Below, piece after piece: positions 48,530 to 59,098 of a stretch of DNA of 64,000 nt; the stretch's first letter is position 1; every line of letters begins with the position of its first letter. Source of the DNA: an uncultured Eubacterium sp. (GTDB taxonomy: Bacteria > Bacillota > Clostridia > Lachnospirales > Lachnospiraceae); NCBI GenBank assembly GCA_947178105.1, contig CAMWXD010000011.1:21169-85168 (forward strand), written 5' to 3'. The notes beneath the pieces were generated by a model, which saw nothing but the letters and a program-made list of their open reading frames with translations, did not search any database and was not told the DNA's origin. Both the position numbers and the translations under genes were made by a program.

Positions 48530-49309
48530 TTATCTGCGGGGCCGGGCACGCTTTATGCCGCGGATTTTCACTTTCCACTCGTTTGACACACGGTACGATT
48601 CACAAGTCTTTTGAATCGCTTTATTATGGGTAAAATCATCCATCTGATCCTGCTGCAAATACACATACGTCTCCTCTGGAAATTTCACAAAACACATCGA
48701 AACAAGCCATGCCTGCGCCATCCTTGCATAATATCCCTGATGACGTACCTGGCCGCAGACAGCAAAAATCCTCTGCAAATACACCTCATCCACAAAATGC
48801 CCAAGCATCGCCACAAATGCAAAGCGGATACCAAACTCCGTATCTGAGAACAGCCACTCTTGCAAATAGCCCCACCAGTATTCCGGCTGCTTTTTCATCC
48901 ACTGGTACGTCATGCAGCAGCTATCGCAGACACCCCAGTTATCAATCACCGGCACAAACGCATCCAGCCATCGCCGGTACTGCGCCGCTTCCATATCCGC
49001 ATATCCGATCACCAGGCCGTACAGCATCTTTTCCTCATAGGAGGCTCCCTGTATCGGTTCAGGCTGCCTGCTGTCCTCATTAGGCAGTACGTTTATATGA
49101 GACAGCTCTGTTTTCTGACATGCCGCCTGCATCTGCTCCAAAAATATCCCGGCATCGTTTTTTGCAATCCGTTTTGCGATTTCCCGAAGCTTTGGCAGGC
49201 GCACGCCCAAGATCCCTTCCACTCCCGGCAGCAGCTTTGCCTGAAATGCCTGGTAATCAGCCTGCGCTGCCTGCTCCAGCTCTTTCCTTACCTGCTGTCT
49301 TAGCGTCAT
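48530..49309 (-). CDS. DNA alkylation repair protein (AlkD-like HEAT repeat family)
   Basis: GVRLPKLREIAKRIAKND, YEEKMLYGLVIGYAD, FVPVIDNWGVCDSCC, IRFAFVAMLGHFVDE. Confidence 0.9.
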   Translation of the reverse strand: MTLRQQVRKELEQAAQADYQAFQAKLLPGVEGILGVRLPKLREIAKRIAKNDAGIFLEQMQAACQKTELSHINVLPNEDSRQPEPIQGASYEEKMLYGLVIGYADMEAAQYRRWLDAFVPVIDNWGVCDSCCMTYQWMKKQPEYWWGYLQEWLFSDTEFGIRFAFVAMLGHFVDEVYLQRIFAVCGQVRHQGYYARMAQAWLVSMCFVKFPEETYVYLQQDQMDDFTHNKAIQKTCESYRVSNEWKVKIRGIKRARPRR

Positions 49310-50304
49310 GAAAACAACTCCCCGCAATATTCCTGATACACAGCGAAAAAGCTGTCTGTCAGCATTTCTTTGGAACGCCCGACATCCAGGCTTTGCCATG
49401 TATCCTGATAGATTTTTTTGGAAATCGTCCTGCTGTAAGCGTCATAAACATCCCCAAAAGCTGCTTTTTCCCTTTTCTGCACAATCTTTATTTTATTTGC
49501 ATCTGTTAATTCTTCATTAAATTTATTAACACAATAAATAAAATAATAGCCGTTGTCCGTCTTGATACTGCTTGTAGCTGACCCGTTGTCCAACGCGAAG
49601 GCTGCTTTTTCCACTTCCTGCGGCAGCTCGCCTCTGCCAAACTGGATCTTGACCTCTTCTGCTTCATTATAAGAGCTTGCAAGCGTGGAAAAATCACCGC
49701 CGCCCTTCAGTGCCTTTTTTACTTCCCGTGCCGTTTTGGCATCTGACACGACGATCTGCATCGCGTCCATAATCCGCGCTTCATCGTCGCTGACCTCACT
49801 ATTAATATCCACTGTCAATGATTTGTAAAGCTTTTGCGCCAAAGCATAATCTTCATATAATTTTTGGATATCTGTTTCATTTACTTCCAGATATGCCAGC
49901 TCTGTGTCATTTAAAGATTCATAATATGCCTTTGCCGCTTTTGCGACTTCGGCAACCTCCTCTTCCTCCAGCACGATATCACGGCTCTTTGCCAGGGAAT
50001 CCATGCTTAGAATCTTTGTCATCTGCGCGATTGTCAGGTTTTTAATATAATCCTTTAACAAATCCTCCTGGCTCTCCTGCTGCCACAAATCGACCCCGGC
50101 TACCGTTCCATAAAGATTCTGGTAATTCAGCAAATACACCTTTGCTTCTGCAAGCGAATAACTTTCTCCGTCTACCTTTAACACCTGCCTGGACATAATC
50201 TGGGGTACATGAAGCGAATCTCCTTTTCCGCATCCAGCCATACATGCCAAAAGCATTCCTGTGCACAAAACTGCAGCGATTCTTTTTTTTCCCTTTTTTT
50301 TCAT
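49306..50304 (-). CDS. PrsA/SurA-like peptidylprolyl isomerase lipoprotein
   Basis: Lipobox GMLLACMAGCGKGD; parvulin-like TAREVKKALKGGGDFSTLASSYNEAEEVKIQFGRGELPQEVEKAAFALDNGSATSSIKTDNGYYFIYC. Confidence 0.85.
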   Translation of the reverse strand: MKKKGKKRIAAVLCTGMLLACMAGCGKGDSLHVPQIMSRQVLKVDGESYSLAEAKVYLLNYQNLYGTVAGVDLWQQESQEDLLKDYIKNLTIAQMTKILSMDSLAKSRDIVLEEEEVAEVAKAAKAYYESLNDTELAYLEVNETDIQKLYEDYALAQKLYKSLTVDINSEVSDDEARIMDAMQIVVSDAKTAREVKKALKGGGDFSTLASSYNEAEEVKIQFGRGELPQEVEKAAFALDNGSATSSIKTDNGYYFIYCVNKFNEELTDANKIKIVQKREKAAFGDVYDAYSRTISKKIYQDTWQSLDVGRSKEMLTDSFFAVYQEYCGELFS

Positions 50305-50307
50305 GCA

Positions 50308-50571
50308 CTAAACCTCTACAACAAGATATCTTCCGTCTGGAAGTGAAAATACCTCGCTTGCCTCTTCAATTTCCTTAAGGCTCATATCCGCTACATCAGC
50401 GCCGCTTTCATCCAGATATTCCTTTACTTCCGCAAGGCTCCCACAGACAACTGCCAGGCAGTCTTCCAAAAACTCCTCTGCTTCCTCCTGTGTAGATGCC
50501 ACTTCTTCGCGGAATAACTGCGTCTGATGCTCCAAAAAATAATTGAGACATACTTCATCATACTGATTCAT
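50308..50571 (-). CDS. Small acidic hypothetical protein
   Basis: 87-aa ORF immediately upstream of the prsA-like gene. Confidence 0.6.
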   Translation of the reverse strand: MNQYDEVCLNYFLEHQTQLFREEVASTQEEAEEFLEDCLAVVCGSLAEVKEYLDESGADVADMSLKEIEEASEVFSLPDGRYLVVEV

Positions 50572-50624
50572 CTTTCGCCACTCCTTGCTTATAATCTAAA
50601 CACTTTCATCATAGTAGAAAACGG

Positions 50625-51323
50625 TCAAAAAGGCAATGCAATTTCATCAATTTTCTTGAAAACCTGATAAAGCTTTGCCACCGGAAGCCCGACGACGTTT
50701 TGGTAGTCTCCCTCGATCCCCTGCACAAACCGCCCGCCAGTCCCCTGGATCCCATAAGCGCCAGCCTTATCCATCGGCTCGCCGCTTTGCACATACGCCT
50801 CGATTTCCTGCGCAGACATCGGGTAAAAGCGGACGTTGGTACAATCCGCAAATTCGATGCACTGCCGTTTTCCATGCAGCACAAGAATAAGTGCAACACC
50901 AGTATAAACCTGATGCACATTTCCTGCAAGCATTTGAAGCATTTCTTTTGCGTGGGATGCATCCTCTGGCTTTCCTAAAATCTGCCCGCCAAATGCGACG
51001 ACTGTATCCGCCCCGATAATCAGCATATCCTGGCGCGCGCCTGCCGCCTGCCCGCAAAAATCCTGCTTTGTTTCCGCCGCCTTGTGCACCGCCAACTGCT
51101 GCTTCGTTTCCGCCGCCTTGTGCATCGCCAACTGCTGCTCAATTTCCGCCGCCTTCTGCATCGCCAACTGCTGCACGATTTTTTCCGGATCCTGTTCCGT
51201 ATAGGCCTCTCTTCCCTTTGCAGGGATAATTTCAAAATCAGCAATTAAATTTTTTAACAGCTCTTTCCTCCTCGGCGATCCAGACGCCAGAATCACTTTT
51301 ATCTCTTTTTGCCCTACTGCCAT
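50625..51323 (-). CDS. maf: Maf-family nucleotide pyrophosphatase with internal tandem repeat
   Basis: ILASGSPRRKELLKNL, IGADTVVAFGGQILGKPED, VHQVYTGVAL, GAYGIQGTGGRFVQGIEGDYQNVVGLP. Confidence 0.92.
   Translation of the reverse strand: MAVGQKEIKVILASGSPRRKELLKNLIADFEIIPAKGREAYTEQDPEKIVQQLAMQKAAEIEQQLAMHKAAETKQQLAVHKAAETKQDFCGQAAGARQDMLIIGADTVVAFGGQILGKPEDASHAKEMLQMLAGNVHQVYTGVALILVLHGKRQCIEFADCTNVRFYPMSAQEIEAYVQSGEPMDKAGAYGIQGTGGRFVQGIEGDYQNVVGLPVAKLYQVFKKIDEIALPF
51070..51177. repeat. Three tandem 36-nt repeats inside maf
   Basis: Copies at 51070-51105, 51106-51141, 51142-51177; encode (QQLA[MV][QH]KAAE[TI][KE])x3. Confidence 0.95.
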
Positions 51324-51412
51324 AGCTGCCGCTCCTTTCCCTGTCTGCACGCCTGTCTGTACTTTCCACTTGCAAATGCGGCCTTTGCCCACATTCTGTA
51401 CCGGCTATTTTC

Positions 51413-54400
51413 CTATGCGGTCTCACATCCAAGCTCCACCGGCTTATGCAGAGAAAACGAATAAATTATTTTTTCTTTGACTTTTTTCCCCGTAGCCTTT
51501 TGCAGCGCTTCTCCATACAGATCCAACTGTGCTTGATAACGTTTCGTCAACTGTTCTTCTTTTGTAACCGCATCCGTCTTATAATCCAAAATGACCAGCT
51601 CGCCGCCTTCTACCCAATATACGTCCACGATCCCCTGGATCAGCACGAGCTCCCCGCTGCCTGCCTCATATACCTGCGATGCCGGGATCCCCATTACAAA
51701 CGGCTGCTCCTTATACAGCTCTCCGCGCTCCTGTGCCTGCGCCATGCGCGCGGCAAGCGGGCTGTCCAGAAAGCGGCCCAGCATCCTTGGATGCACCAGT
51801 TCTTTCATTTCTTCTGTAATCCGCCCTTCCGCCAGCATATGCTCCATCTGCATTCGGATATCTGCCGTCCGGTCGCCGCTGTTTGCACTCCGTACAAAAT
51901 CCACCTCTTCCATTACCTTATGCACAGCGCTCCCGCGCATCGCCCCGTAATTTTCCTGTTCTGCCTGTGTACGCAAAAATGCCGGAACGAGGCTTTCCCG
52001 CTCCTTCGCAAACCATTCCTCCTGTGCCGGCGTATCCTCCTCCAGCACCATCGCCTGGCGGCGCTTTAATTCTGTCACAGAGATTTTGGTCTTTAAATCC
52101 GTATCTGATGCATACGGATAGCTCCAGGACAGCTTTGCGTCCAGTTTTTCATACAGCGCTTTGTCAGCCGTTTGATACAGCTTTTTCACCTGCGCCTCAT
52201 CAAGCCGCAGGACGGCTGCTTCCACGGCTTCCTGCAACGCCAGGTCACCGGCGCGATACAGGCGGATGGCATACAAAAGGGTGTTTCCTGCCGCACACGG
52301 ATATACCCAGTCCAGATAAGACGCCGCATGGTATCTGGAAAAATAACGCATCGGGCTGCTGTCTGACACGCCTGGCTGCTGCGCTGCCTGGCTGCTGCCC
52401 GGATCTTCTTTTACAGCCCCTGTCATAATCAGCTTTTCCTTTGCCCTGGTGAGCGCTACATACAATACCCGCAGCTCTTCCCCCTGATTTTCAATCCCTA
52501 TTTCATTTTCCAATATTTTCTTGATAAATCCAGATTTACGGATTCTTTTTTCTGTATCGATATAATCCAGCCCAATGCCGTACTCTGGATGCAAGATCAT
52601 ACGGCTACGGATATCCTGTTTATTAAACTGCTTGCCCATGCCGCACACAAATACGACCGGAAACTCCAGCCCCTTGCTCTTATGAATGCTCATGATACGT
52701 ACAACATCTTCGTTTTCGCTTGTAATATCAGCTTCTCCAAAATCGATCTCGTATTTTTTTAATTTTTCAATGTACCTGACAAAATGAAACAGCCCCTTAT
52801 AGCTGGTCTTTTCATATGCGACTGCCTTTTCGAGCAGCATATCCAGATTGGCAAGCCGTTTGCTGCCTGCCGGCATAGCCTGGATATATGAGGCATACCC
52901 GGTTTCCTCCAACACAATGCGGATCAGCTTGTGGATCGGCGTAAAAGAGGTAAGCCTGCGCAGCCGCCGGTACAGTTCCAGAAAAGAAGCCGCTTTTTCC
53001 CGCAGGCTTCCATCCCCGTACTGTGCATACTCCTCCAGCGCCAGAAAATAAAAATGCTCTTTGCTCGCCGCCCGGATGCGCGCCAGCTCTTCCCCGCTCA
53101 TCCCTACAATCGGAGACGCAAGCACTGCGGCGGCAGGAATGTCCTGTAGCGGATTATCCAGGATAGACAGCATACTTAAAATCGTCTGGATCTCCACCGC
53201 GGCAAAATACCCGGACTGCGTCGAGGTATGCGCCGGAATCCCCGCTTCTGTCAGTACTTTCAAAAAAGTATCCGCCCATCCGGTAATGCTGCGCAGCAAA
53301 ATCACAATGTCCCGGTAACGCACCTTGCGCAGCGTGCCGCTGTCCCGGTCTGTGACAAGCTGGGCCTCCATCAGCTCACGGATGCGCGCTGCCGCCATCC
53401 GCGCTTCCATCTCCTGAGCGTTTTTGCATCCAGCCTCAGCAAGCTCCTCCTGGGAAGCCAGCGCCAATAAAAGCTCGCTCTGAAACATGCCGGCTTCTTT
53501 GCATTCTGGATACGCAGCGCCCGGATAAAGCGCCGCCTGTTGATCATATTCCACATTTCCCAAATCCCGATGCATAATTTTATAAAAAACCTGGTTGATG
53601 CTTTCTATAACTTGCGTACGGCTTCGGAAGTTTTTATGCAGGTCAATCTTCTGCCTGCTGCTTTCCTCACTTGTATAGGTATGGTACTTTTCCATAAACA
53701 GCTCCGGCCTCGCCAGGCGGAACCGGTAAATACTCTGCTTGACGTCCCCGACCATAAAGATATTGTACTCGCCCAGCCCTTCGCGCGAAACTGCTTTTAA
53801 AATCGTCTCCTGCACGTAGTTGCTGTCCTGGTACTCATCAATCATGATCTCCTCAAACATCTCGCGCAGCTCCCTTGCCGCCGCTGTCGGCTCCTTTGTC
53901 TTTTCATCGACCAGGATGTTCAGTGCAAAATGCTCAATATCCGAAAAATCAAGCAGCTTGCGTTCTTCCTTTTTTTCGGCATACGCCTTGGCAAACGACT
54001 GTGCCAGCGCCGCCAGCGCCTTCACATCGGGCAGGATTTTTTCGATATCCGACTGCATCTTTTGCAAATCCTGATAAAAATAAGAATCCTGCACCTTAAT
54101 AAGCGCATCCTTTACTGTATTGCGGATACTTTTCACCTGCTCCTGCTTTTCTTTGCTGCCTTCATATTTGCGGTTGACGCCCAGCTTTTGGAAGGAAAGC
54201 TGCAACAGGCATTTGCTGTATGCCTCATAGCTGCTGCAAGAGCACAATCCCTCCAGCCTGGCAAGGTCGTCCTCCACTGCCGCCAGATACATCTGCGGCC
54301 CGTCGTGCTCGCTGCACAGCCTGGCTGCGTATTCCATCTGCCGCTTCAAATCTGCCATCAGAAAGCCCAGATACCGCAATAATCCCTGCATCCATGCCTG

Positions 54401-55021
54401 CCCGTCCAGCTCGCCGGCGTCCCGGTAAGCATCTGGCAGCGAAGAAAGCCATTCCACAGGCCATGGATAGCTCTGCGAAAAATCATAAAGGCGCAGCATA
54501 AAATCCACAAGGGCATCGTCGCTCTTTGCCGTCGCATAGCAGTCGGCAAGCCGCAAAAAGCCTTCCTCCTTTTTTTCATAATGCCGCTCCATCACCTCTC
54601 TTGCCACGTCCGCCTTTAACAGCTCCAGCTCTCCCGGGTCTGCAATCCGAAACGAAGGCTCCAGCCCAATCGTCTGAAAATAATTGCGCACAACATACAG
54701 GCAAAAGCTGTCGATCGTCGTAATCTGCGCATTGTGTACAAGCGTCGCCTGCCGCTGCAGGCGGCTGTCGTCAGGCTGTGCGTCCAGGCGCTTTTCGATC
54801 GCCTGGCTGACGCGCTCGCGCATCTCTGCTGCCGCTGCCTTTGTAAACGTCACAATCAGCATCCGGTCAATATCGACCGGATGCTGCCCATCCAAAACCT
54901 TTTGCACAATACGCTCCACAAGCACCGCTGTCTTTCCCGACCCTGCCGCCGCAGAAACTAAAAGGTTCCGGTTTCTTAATGCAATGACCTGCTGCTGCTC
55001 TTTTGTCCACGTTACTCCCAT
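51413..55021 (-). CDS. addA: ATP-dependent helicase/nuclease subunit A
   Basis: TKEQQQVIALRNRNLLVSAAAGSGKTAVLVERIVQ; UvrD-like motifs; C-terminal nuclease ELVILDYKTDAV. Confidence 0.95.
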   Translation of the reverse strand: MGVTWTKEQQQVIALRNRNLLVSAAAGSGKTAVLVERIVQKVLDGQHPVDIDRMLIVTFTKAAAAEMRERVSQAIEKRLDAQPDDSRLQRQATLVHNAQITTIDSFCLYVVRNYFQTIGLEPSFRIADPGELELLKADVAREVMERHYEKKEEGFLRLADCYATAKSDDALVDFMLRLYDFSQSYPWPVEWLSSLPDAYRDAGELDGQAWMQGLLRYLGFLMADLKRQMEYAARLCSEHDGPQMYLAAVEDDLARLEGLCSCSSYEAYSKCLLQLSFQKLGVNRKYEGSKEKQEQVKSIRNTVKDALIKVQDSYFYQDLQKMQSDIEKILPDVKALAALAQSFAKAYAEKKEERKLLDFSDIEHFALNILVDEKTKEPTAAARELREMFEEIMIDEYQDSNYVQETILKAVSREGLGEYNIFMVGDVKQSIYRFRLARPELFMEKYHTYTSEESSRQKIDLHKNFRSRTQVIESINQVFYKIMHRDLGNVEYDQQAALYPGAAYPECKEAGMFQSELLLALASQEELAEAGCKNAQEMEARMAAARIRELMEAQLVTDRDSGTLRKVRYRDIVILLRSITGWADTFLKVLTEAGIPAHTSTQSGYFAAVEIQTILSMLSILDNPLQDIPAAAVLASPIVGMSGEELARIRAASKEHFYFLALEEYAQYGDGSLREKAASFLELYRRLRRLTSFTPIHKLIRIVLEETGYASYIQAMPAGSKRLANLDMLLEKAVAYEKTSYKGLFHFVRYIEKLKKYEIDFGEADITSENEDVVRIMSIHKSKGLEFPVVFVCGMGKQFNKQDIRSRMILHPEYGIGLDYIDTEKRIRKSGFIKKILENEIGIENQGEELRVLYVALTRAKEKLIMTGAVKEDPGSSQAAQQPGVSDSSPMRYFSRYHAASYLDWVYPCAAGNTLLYAIRLYRAGDLALQEAVEAAVLRLDEAQVKKLYQTADKALYEKLDAKLSWSYPYASDTDLKTKISVTELKRRQAMVLEEDTPAQEEWFAKERESLVPAFLRTQAEQENYGAMRGSAVHKVMEEVDFVRSANSGDRTADIRMQMEHMLAEGRITEEMKELVHPRMLGRFLDSPLAARMAQAQERGELYKEQPFVMGIPASQVYEAGSGELVLIQGIVDVYWVEGGELVILDYKTDAVTKEEQLTKRYQAQLDLYGEALQKATGKKVKEKIIYSFSLHKPVELGCETA

Positions 55022-55065
55022 ATCCTTCACCTGTCCCATCATTCTAACTATCTCACAACAATCTC

Positions 55066-58000
55066 CTAACAATCTCCTAACGACCGCATCCTCTCCAGGA
55101 TCTCGTCTGCCTGGTCAAATTTTTCCAGCCTGCGGTAGGAAAAGCCGTCAATTTTTTCATCAAACCCGCACACGCTCCGATACGGGCAGTATCCGCATGG
55201 CGTCCGGTCAGAAAGCTCGTAAGGGTTCACTGCGATCTCCCCGCGCATCATACGAAGCCCAAGCTCTGCGATTTTGCGGTTTACAAAATCAGAAATCACT
55301 GCGAACTGCTCCTGGGAAGCTGCCTTTGAGTTTTTCCGCAGTGTCCCGTCTTTATTTTCCGTGATTGGCAGTATTTTTGAGGTAGACTGCATATGATGGT
55401 CCATCGCATGGTAGACTTCCGGGTCGGAGTTGACATATCCGTCCAGCTTTAGCTTCGCAAAGACCTGATCCCTGATTTCTTCTTCTGACAGCTCTTCATC
55501 CGTTTCCAACAGCGGGTCGTCGATATGGTAATAAAAAATGCCTGCCGGCTTGACTTCTTTTCCCGGATATTTTGCCCGCACCAGCTCCATTGCGGCGTTC
55601 AGATATACGACCAACTGCAGCTGCATTCCATGGTACAGGTTTAACAACTGGAAGCTGGTATTGCCGGATTTATAATCAATGACCCTGACATATACCTCCT
55701 GTTCCTTTTGCCATAGATCCATCCGGTCGATCCTGCCCCGCAGCCGCATCTTCTCTTCTTCGCTCAATGTAAAATGAATCGCATCCAGCCTGTCCACATA
55801 CTGGAACGCCACCTCATAATTTTCCGGTATAAAGCTGCCGCTCCTGATCTGGCGCCCAAGCACGTCCACCGTCCGGTTTAACACCTTTTCCATCCGGCGT
55901 ACGAGATACAGGTTGCGCTCGCCGTCCGCAAGCGCCGTATTTTTGCACGCCGCGATCGCCTGTTCTATCGCTTCCTTCGCATACTGCCGCTGTTTTTCCG
56001 GCGTAATCAAAAACCAGTCGTCTCCTGCCTGCTGCATCCGCCTGGCGAACCGCTCCAGCGCGTCATGCAGGATGCTCCCAAAATCCACCGCTTCAAATTC
56101 GTTCATCTGCCGCTTCGCCAACTGTAAGCCGTACTGCAAAAAATGTGCAAACGCACATCCGGCAAAGCGTTCCAGGCGGGTTACAGAATTTTCCAGCACA
56201 AGCCCATACAACTGGCGCGCAAGCTCTGTTCCAAGCCCGGAGTCCTGATGTACGAAAAATGCAGCCTGCAAATAGCGCGGCACAAGCTGCGCCCATGGCT
56301 CATGCTGCAAATACCATGCATACAGCGCCTTCCATTCCTCGGACTCCTTATGCTCCTTTGCATCGGCAAATCCGCTCAAAAAATACTGCATACTGCTTTT
56401 TGGCGTTGCCGCCGCATCCTCCTTTGGCGTCTCGGCAGAAAGCTTTGGAAACATCTTTAATATCGTGCCAATCAGGTACGACCTGCGCCTGGTACTCCCC
56501 TCCTGCCCAGACTGGGAATAGGTCAGGTACAGCCTTTTGGAAGGCTTGGTCAGATTTAAATACAGATAAAACTTTTGGATAAACGCGCGCTCCCTGGCAG
56601 TCGGCGCCAGCGTCAGGTCAAGACCGGCAAGCTTTTCCCGCTCAAACTGCGAGAGGATTCCGCTGCCAGCCTCATTTTTCGGTATCAAGCCGTCGTTTAC
56701 CCCGATAAAAAACAACACCTTGATATGCTCCAGCCTTGTCCGCTCGATATCCCCAAACAATACCCGGTCAAAGCCCGGAGGGATAATGCCGACTCTGGAA
56801 GCCTCAAAGCCCGCGTCCAGAATCTCGGCAAACTCTTTCCCCGACGCCTGCTCAGATCCTAACAATTCTGCCAGCTTGTCAAACAGCTCTATGATAATTC
56901 CGTAGATCTGCTCGTTTTCTTTTGCTTCCGCCAGCATCCCTTCTGCCTCAAACTGTTCCTTCTGCGCTTCGATCTGTTCCTCCACATGCAGGCTGACAAG
57001 CAGCCCGTATAAAGCCGTTGTCATCTCCAGCACCGTCGCCCCTTTTTTATGGAACACCTCATGAAACGGGGCAAATTGGCTGACAAACCATTCCCGCGCT
57101 TCATTTAATGTTTGAAGCTCCGCCTCTTCCAGCCAGGACACCGGACGCACCCAGCTTTTTTTCCATCTGGAAAAACCGCGGATGCCAAAAGCCAGCAGAT
57201 AATTTTCCAAAAGATCCATCGTATCAGAATCCATCCCGCTCAGGCCGCTTTTCAAAAACCGCATGACGCTTTCATACGAATAGTCCGCCGTCTCCATCTC
57301 CAGCACAGCCCGCACAAGCTCCGTCAGCGGATGGAACAGGATATTTTTTTTCTGGTCAATAAACAGCGGGATCCCGTACAGTTCAAAGATCTCCTCCGCA
57401 TAATTCGCATACGACGGCACATCCCCCGTAACAACCGCAATATCAATATAACGCAGATGCTCCTGCGACACAAGCCTGCGGATCTCTCCCGCTGCAAACC
57501 GCAGTTCATTTTTCGGCTGAAACAGCCCATAGATCTGGATTTCATTCTGCTCCTGTCTGTATTTTGCCGGATTTTTACGAAACAGGTTCTGCTCCAGATG
57601 GAAAATTGCCGGCGCATCCGCATACCGCCTGTCCTGCCCATGCCCAAGCAGTACCGGTTCCGCGATTTCCACCTGCTGCTTTTTTGCAATCTCCTGCAGC
57701 GACCAGACGGTTTTTTTGCTTAGATAAAACAAGTCCTGGATCTGCGGCTCTCCGTAAAGCGGCTCCCGCACATCCATCGTGACTGCCACAAGCACCTGCT
57801 CTGCAAGCACAAGCAGCTCTTTTAAAAACTCATTCTGTACAGGTGTAAATCCTGTAAAGCCATCCAGCACAACCACGCTTTCCCGCAGCATTTGCGATTC
57901 CGGTGCCGCCTTTGTCAAAAGGCTGATAATCTCATCCGCAGTCACATATTTCCCTTCCAGAAATTCCTGAAAGCCGCGGTAAAGCGTTACAATGTCATGC

Positions 58001-58467
58001 AGCTTATACCAAAGCGCATTTTTGCTTTCCAACGTATCCCTTACCTGCTCTAAGTCTTGCAAAGACACATGATACTGCACCAGTTCAGAAAGCAGCGACT
58101 TAACCTCGCTGATATAGCCCACCTTGCGGATGCTTCCGCCCAAAAGCTCCAGGTTTTGTTCCTCCTGGGCTGCCACCTTGCGCAGCACCAGATTTTTTCC
58201 ATTCTCCTCCAATACGACAAAATCCATCATGCCAAGGTCGTCAAACACACGGTAAGCTAACCTCTGGAAGCTTAGCACATCGATATTTAAGATCGCATGA
58301 GCCGGGTGCCTGTTTACAAACTCCTTTTGTGTCTGCATCGTAAACTGCTCCGGCACAAGGAACAAAAAGTCCTTCTGCGGATGCTTCTGCGCCTGCTTTA
58401 ATACATATTCATACAGCCATGTAGACTTTCCGCTGCCGGAATTGCCAAAAATAAATTGCAGTGCCAT
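55066..58467 (-). CDS. addB: ATP-dependent helicase/deoxyribonuclease subunit B
   Basis: FIFGNSGSGKSTWLYEYVL; VRVIDYKSG nuclease motif; C-terminal CGYCPYRSVCGF Fe-S ligand motif. Confidence 0.95.
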   Translation of the reverse strand: MALQFIFGNSGSGKSTWLYEYVLKQAQKHPQKDFLFLVPEQFTMQTQKEFVNRHPAHAILNIDVLSFQRLAYRVFDDLGMMDFVVLEENGKNLVLRKVAAQEEQNLELLGGSIRKVGYISEVKSLLSELVQYHVSLQDLEQVRDTLESKNALWYKLHDIVTLYRGFQEFLEGKYVTADEIISLLTKAAPESQMLRESVVVLDGFTGFTPVQNEFLKELLVLAEQVLVAVTMDVREPLYGEPQIQDLFYLSKKTVWSLQEIAKKQQVEIAEPVLLGHGQDRRYADAPAIFHLEQNLFRKNPAKYRQEQNEIQIYGLFQPKNELRFAAGEIRRLVSQEHLRYIDIAVVTGDVPSYANYAEEIFELYGIPLFIDQKKNILFHPLTELVRAVLEMETADYSYESVMRFLKSGLSGMDSDTMDLLENYLLAFGIRGFSRWKKSWVRPVSWLEEAELQTLNEAREWFVSQFAPFHEVFHKKGATVLEMTTALYGLLVSLHVEEQIEAQKEQFEAEGMLAEAKENEQIYGIIIELFDKLAELLGSEQASGKEFAEILDAGFEASRVGIIPPGFDRVLFGDIERTRLEHIKVLFFIGVNDGLIPKNEAGSGILSQFEREKLAGLDLTLAPTARERAFIQKFYLYLNLTKPSKRLYLTYSQSGQEGSTRRRSYLIGTILKMFPKLSAETPKEDAAATPKSSMQYFLSGFADAKEHKESEEWKALYAWYLQHEPWAQLVPRYLQAAFFVHQDSGLGTELARQLYGLVLENSVTRLERFAGCAFAHFLQYGLQLAKRQMNEFEAVDFGSILHDALERFARRMQQAGDDWFLITPEKQRQYAKEAIEQAIAACKNTALADGERNLYLVRRMEKVLNRTVDVLGRQIRSGSFIPENYEVAFQYVDRLDAIHFTLSEEEKMRLRGRIDRMDLWQKEQEVYVRVIDYKSGNTSFQLLNLYHGMQLQLVVYLNAAMELVRAKYPGKEVKPAGIFYYHIDDPLLETDEELSEEEIRDQVFAKLKLDGYVNSDPEVYHAMDHHMQSTSKILPITENKDGTLRKNSKAASQEQFAVISDFVNRKIAELGLRMMRGEIAVNPYELSDRTPCGYCPYRSVCGFDEKIDGFSYRRLEKFDQADEILERMRSLGDC

Positions 58468-58576
58468 GTTTTTCCCCTTTATTCATATTGTACGCTTTCA
58501 TTTTTCTCTATGTGATATCATAACAGATGTGAGATAAAAACACCACTGTCTTTTGTGTGTTTTTATTCTGTAGATA

Positions 58577-58628
58577 AAAGAAGCTGTCAGAAAATGATAG
58601 AAAAATTTCATTTTCTGACAGCTTCTTT
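58577..58628 (-). terminator. Perfect 21-bp-stem terminator hairpin
   Basis: AAAGAAGCTGTCAGAAAATGA / TCATTTTCTGACAGCTTCTTT, downstream end of the 58627-59097 gene. Confidence 0.85.
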
Positions 58629-59097
58629 AATTAGTAATAAATGCTGAATGACATAGAATATGCAATCTGCCATTTGAATCCTCGATCTTAAGAGTTCTTA
58701 CCTCACTCTCTCCATCTGGTATCGTGACATTGAATTTGTGGTTCTTATCATCAATTTCGTAAATCAGGTTTTGAAACATCGTCGCGCTTAATACAATATG
58801 ATAAGGTACGTCTTTTAAATCTTTGCAGGAAACAATAGCCATTTCTGGAAAAATCAGTTTTCCAATACACACACTCTTTAACTTATACAAATTACCAGAT
58901 GTTTCTCCGCCAAATCCACGAAACGTAATATTTTTTTGCATCATTATTCCGCCAAGGCTTGCCAATACCTTTTCAGATGCTGTCCATACTGGAAATAACG
59001 CTCCTGTATCTAATAACGCATTTAAACCATGCCAGTTATTCAAGTAGATGATTGGCCTTTGAAAGCTATCATTTAATCCCATCGTAAACTGAACCAC
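58627..59097 (-). CDS. Retropepsin-like aspartic protease-fold protein
   Basis: LNALLDTGALFPVWTASEKVLASLGG...FRGFGGETSGNLYKL: DTGA catalytic-type motif. Start uncertain (GTG 59097 or ATG 59082). Confidence 0.65.
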   Translation of the reverse strand: MVQFTMGLNDSFQRPIIYLNNWHGLNALLDTGALFPVWTASEKVLASLGGIMMQKNITFRGFGGETSGNLYKLKSVCIGKLIFPEMAIVSCKDLKDVPYHIVLSATMFQNLIYEIDDKNHKFNVTIPDGESEVRTLKIEDSNGRLHILCHSAFITN

Positions 59098-59098
59098 C

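Noticed and set aside
47870-51177. 36-nt repeats as a possible CRISPR array
   Set aside because: Repeats are directly adjacent without unique spacers, are in frame within proteins, and no cas genes are present.
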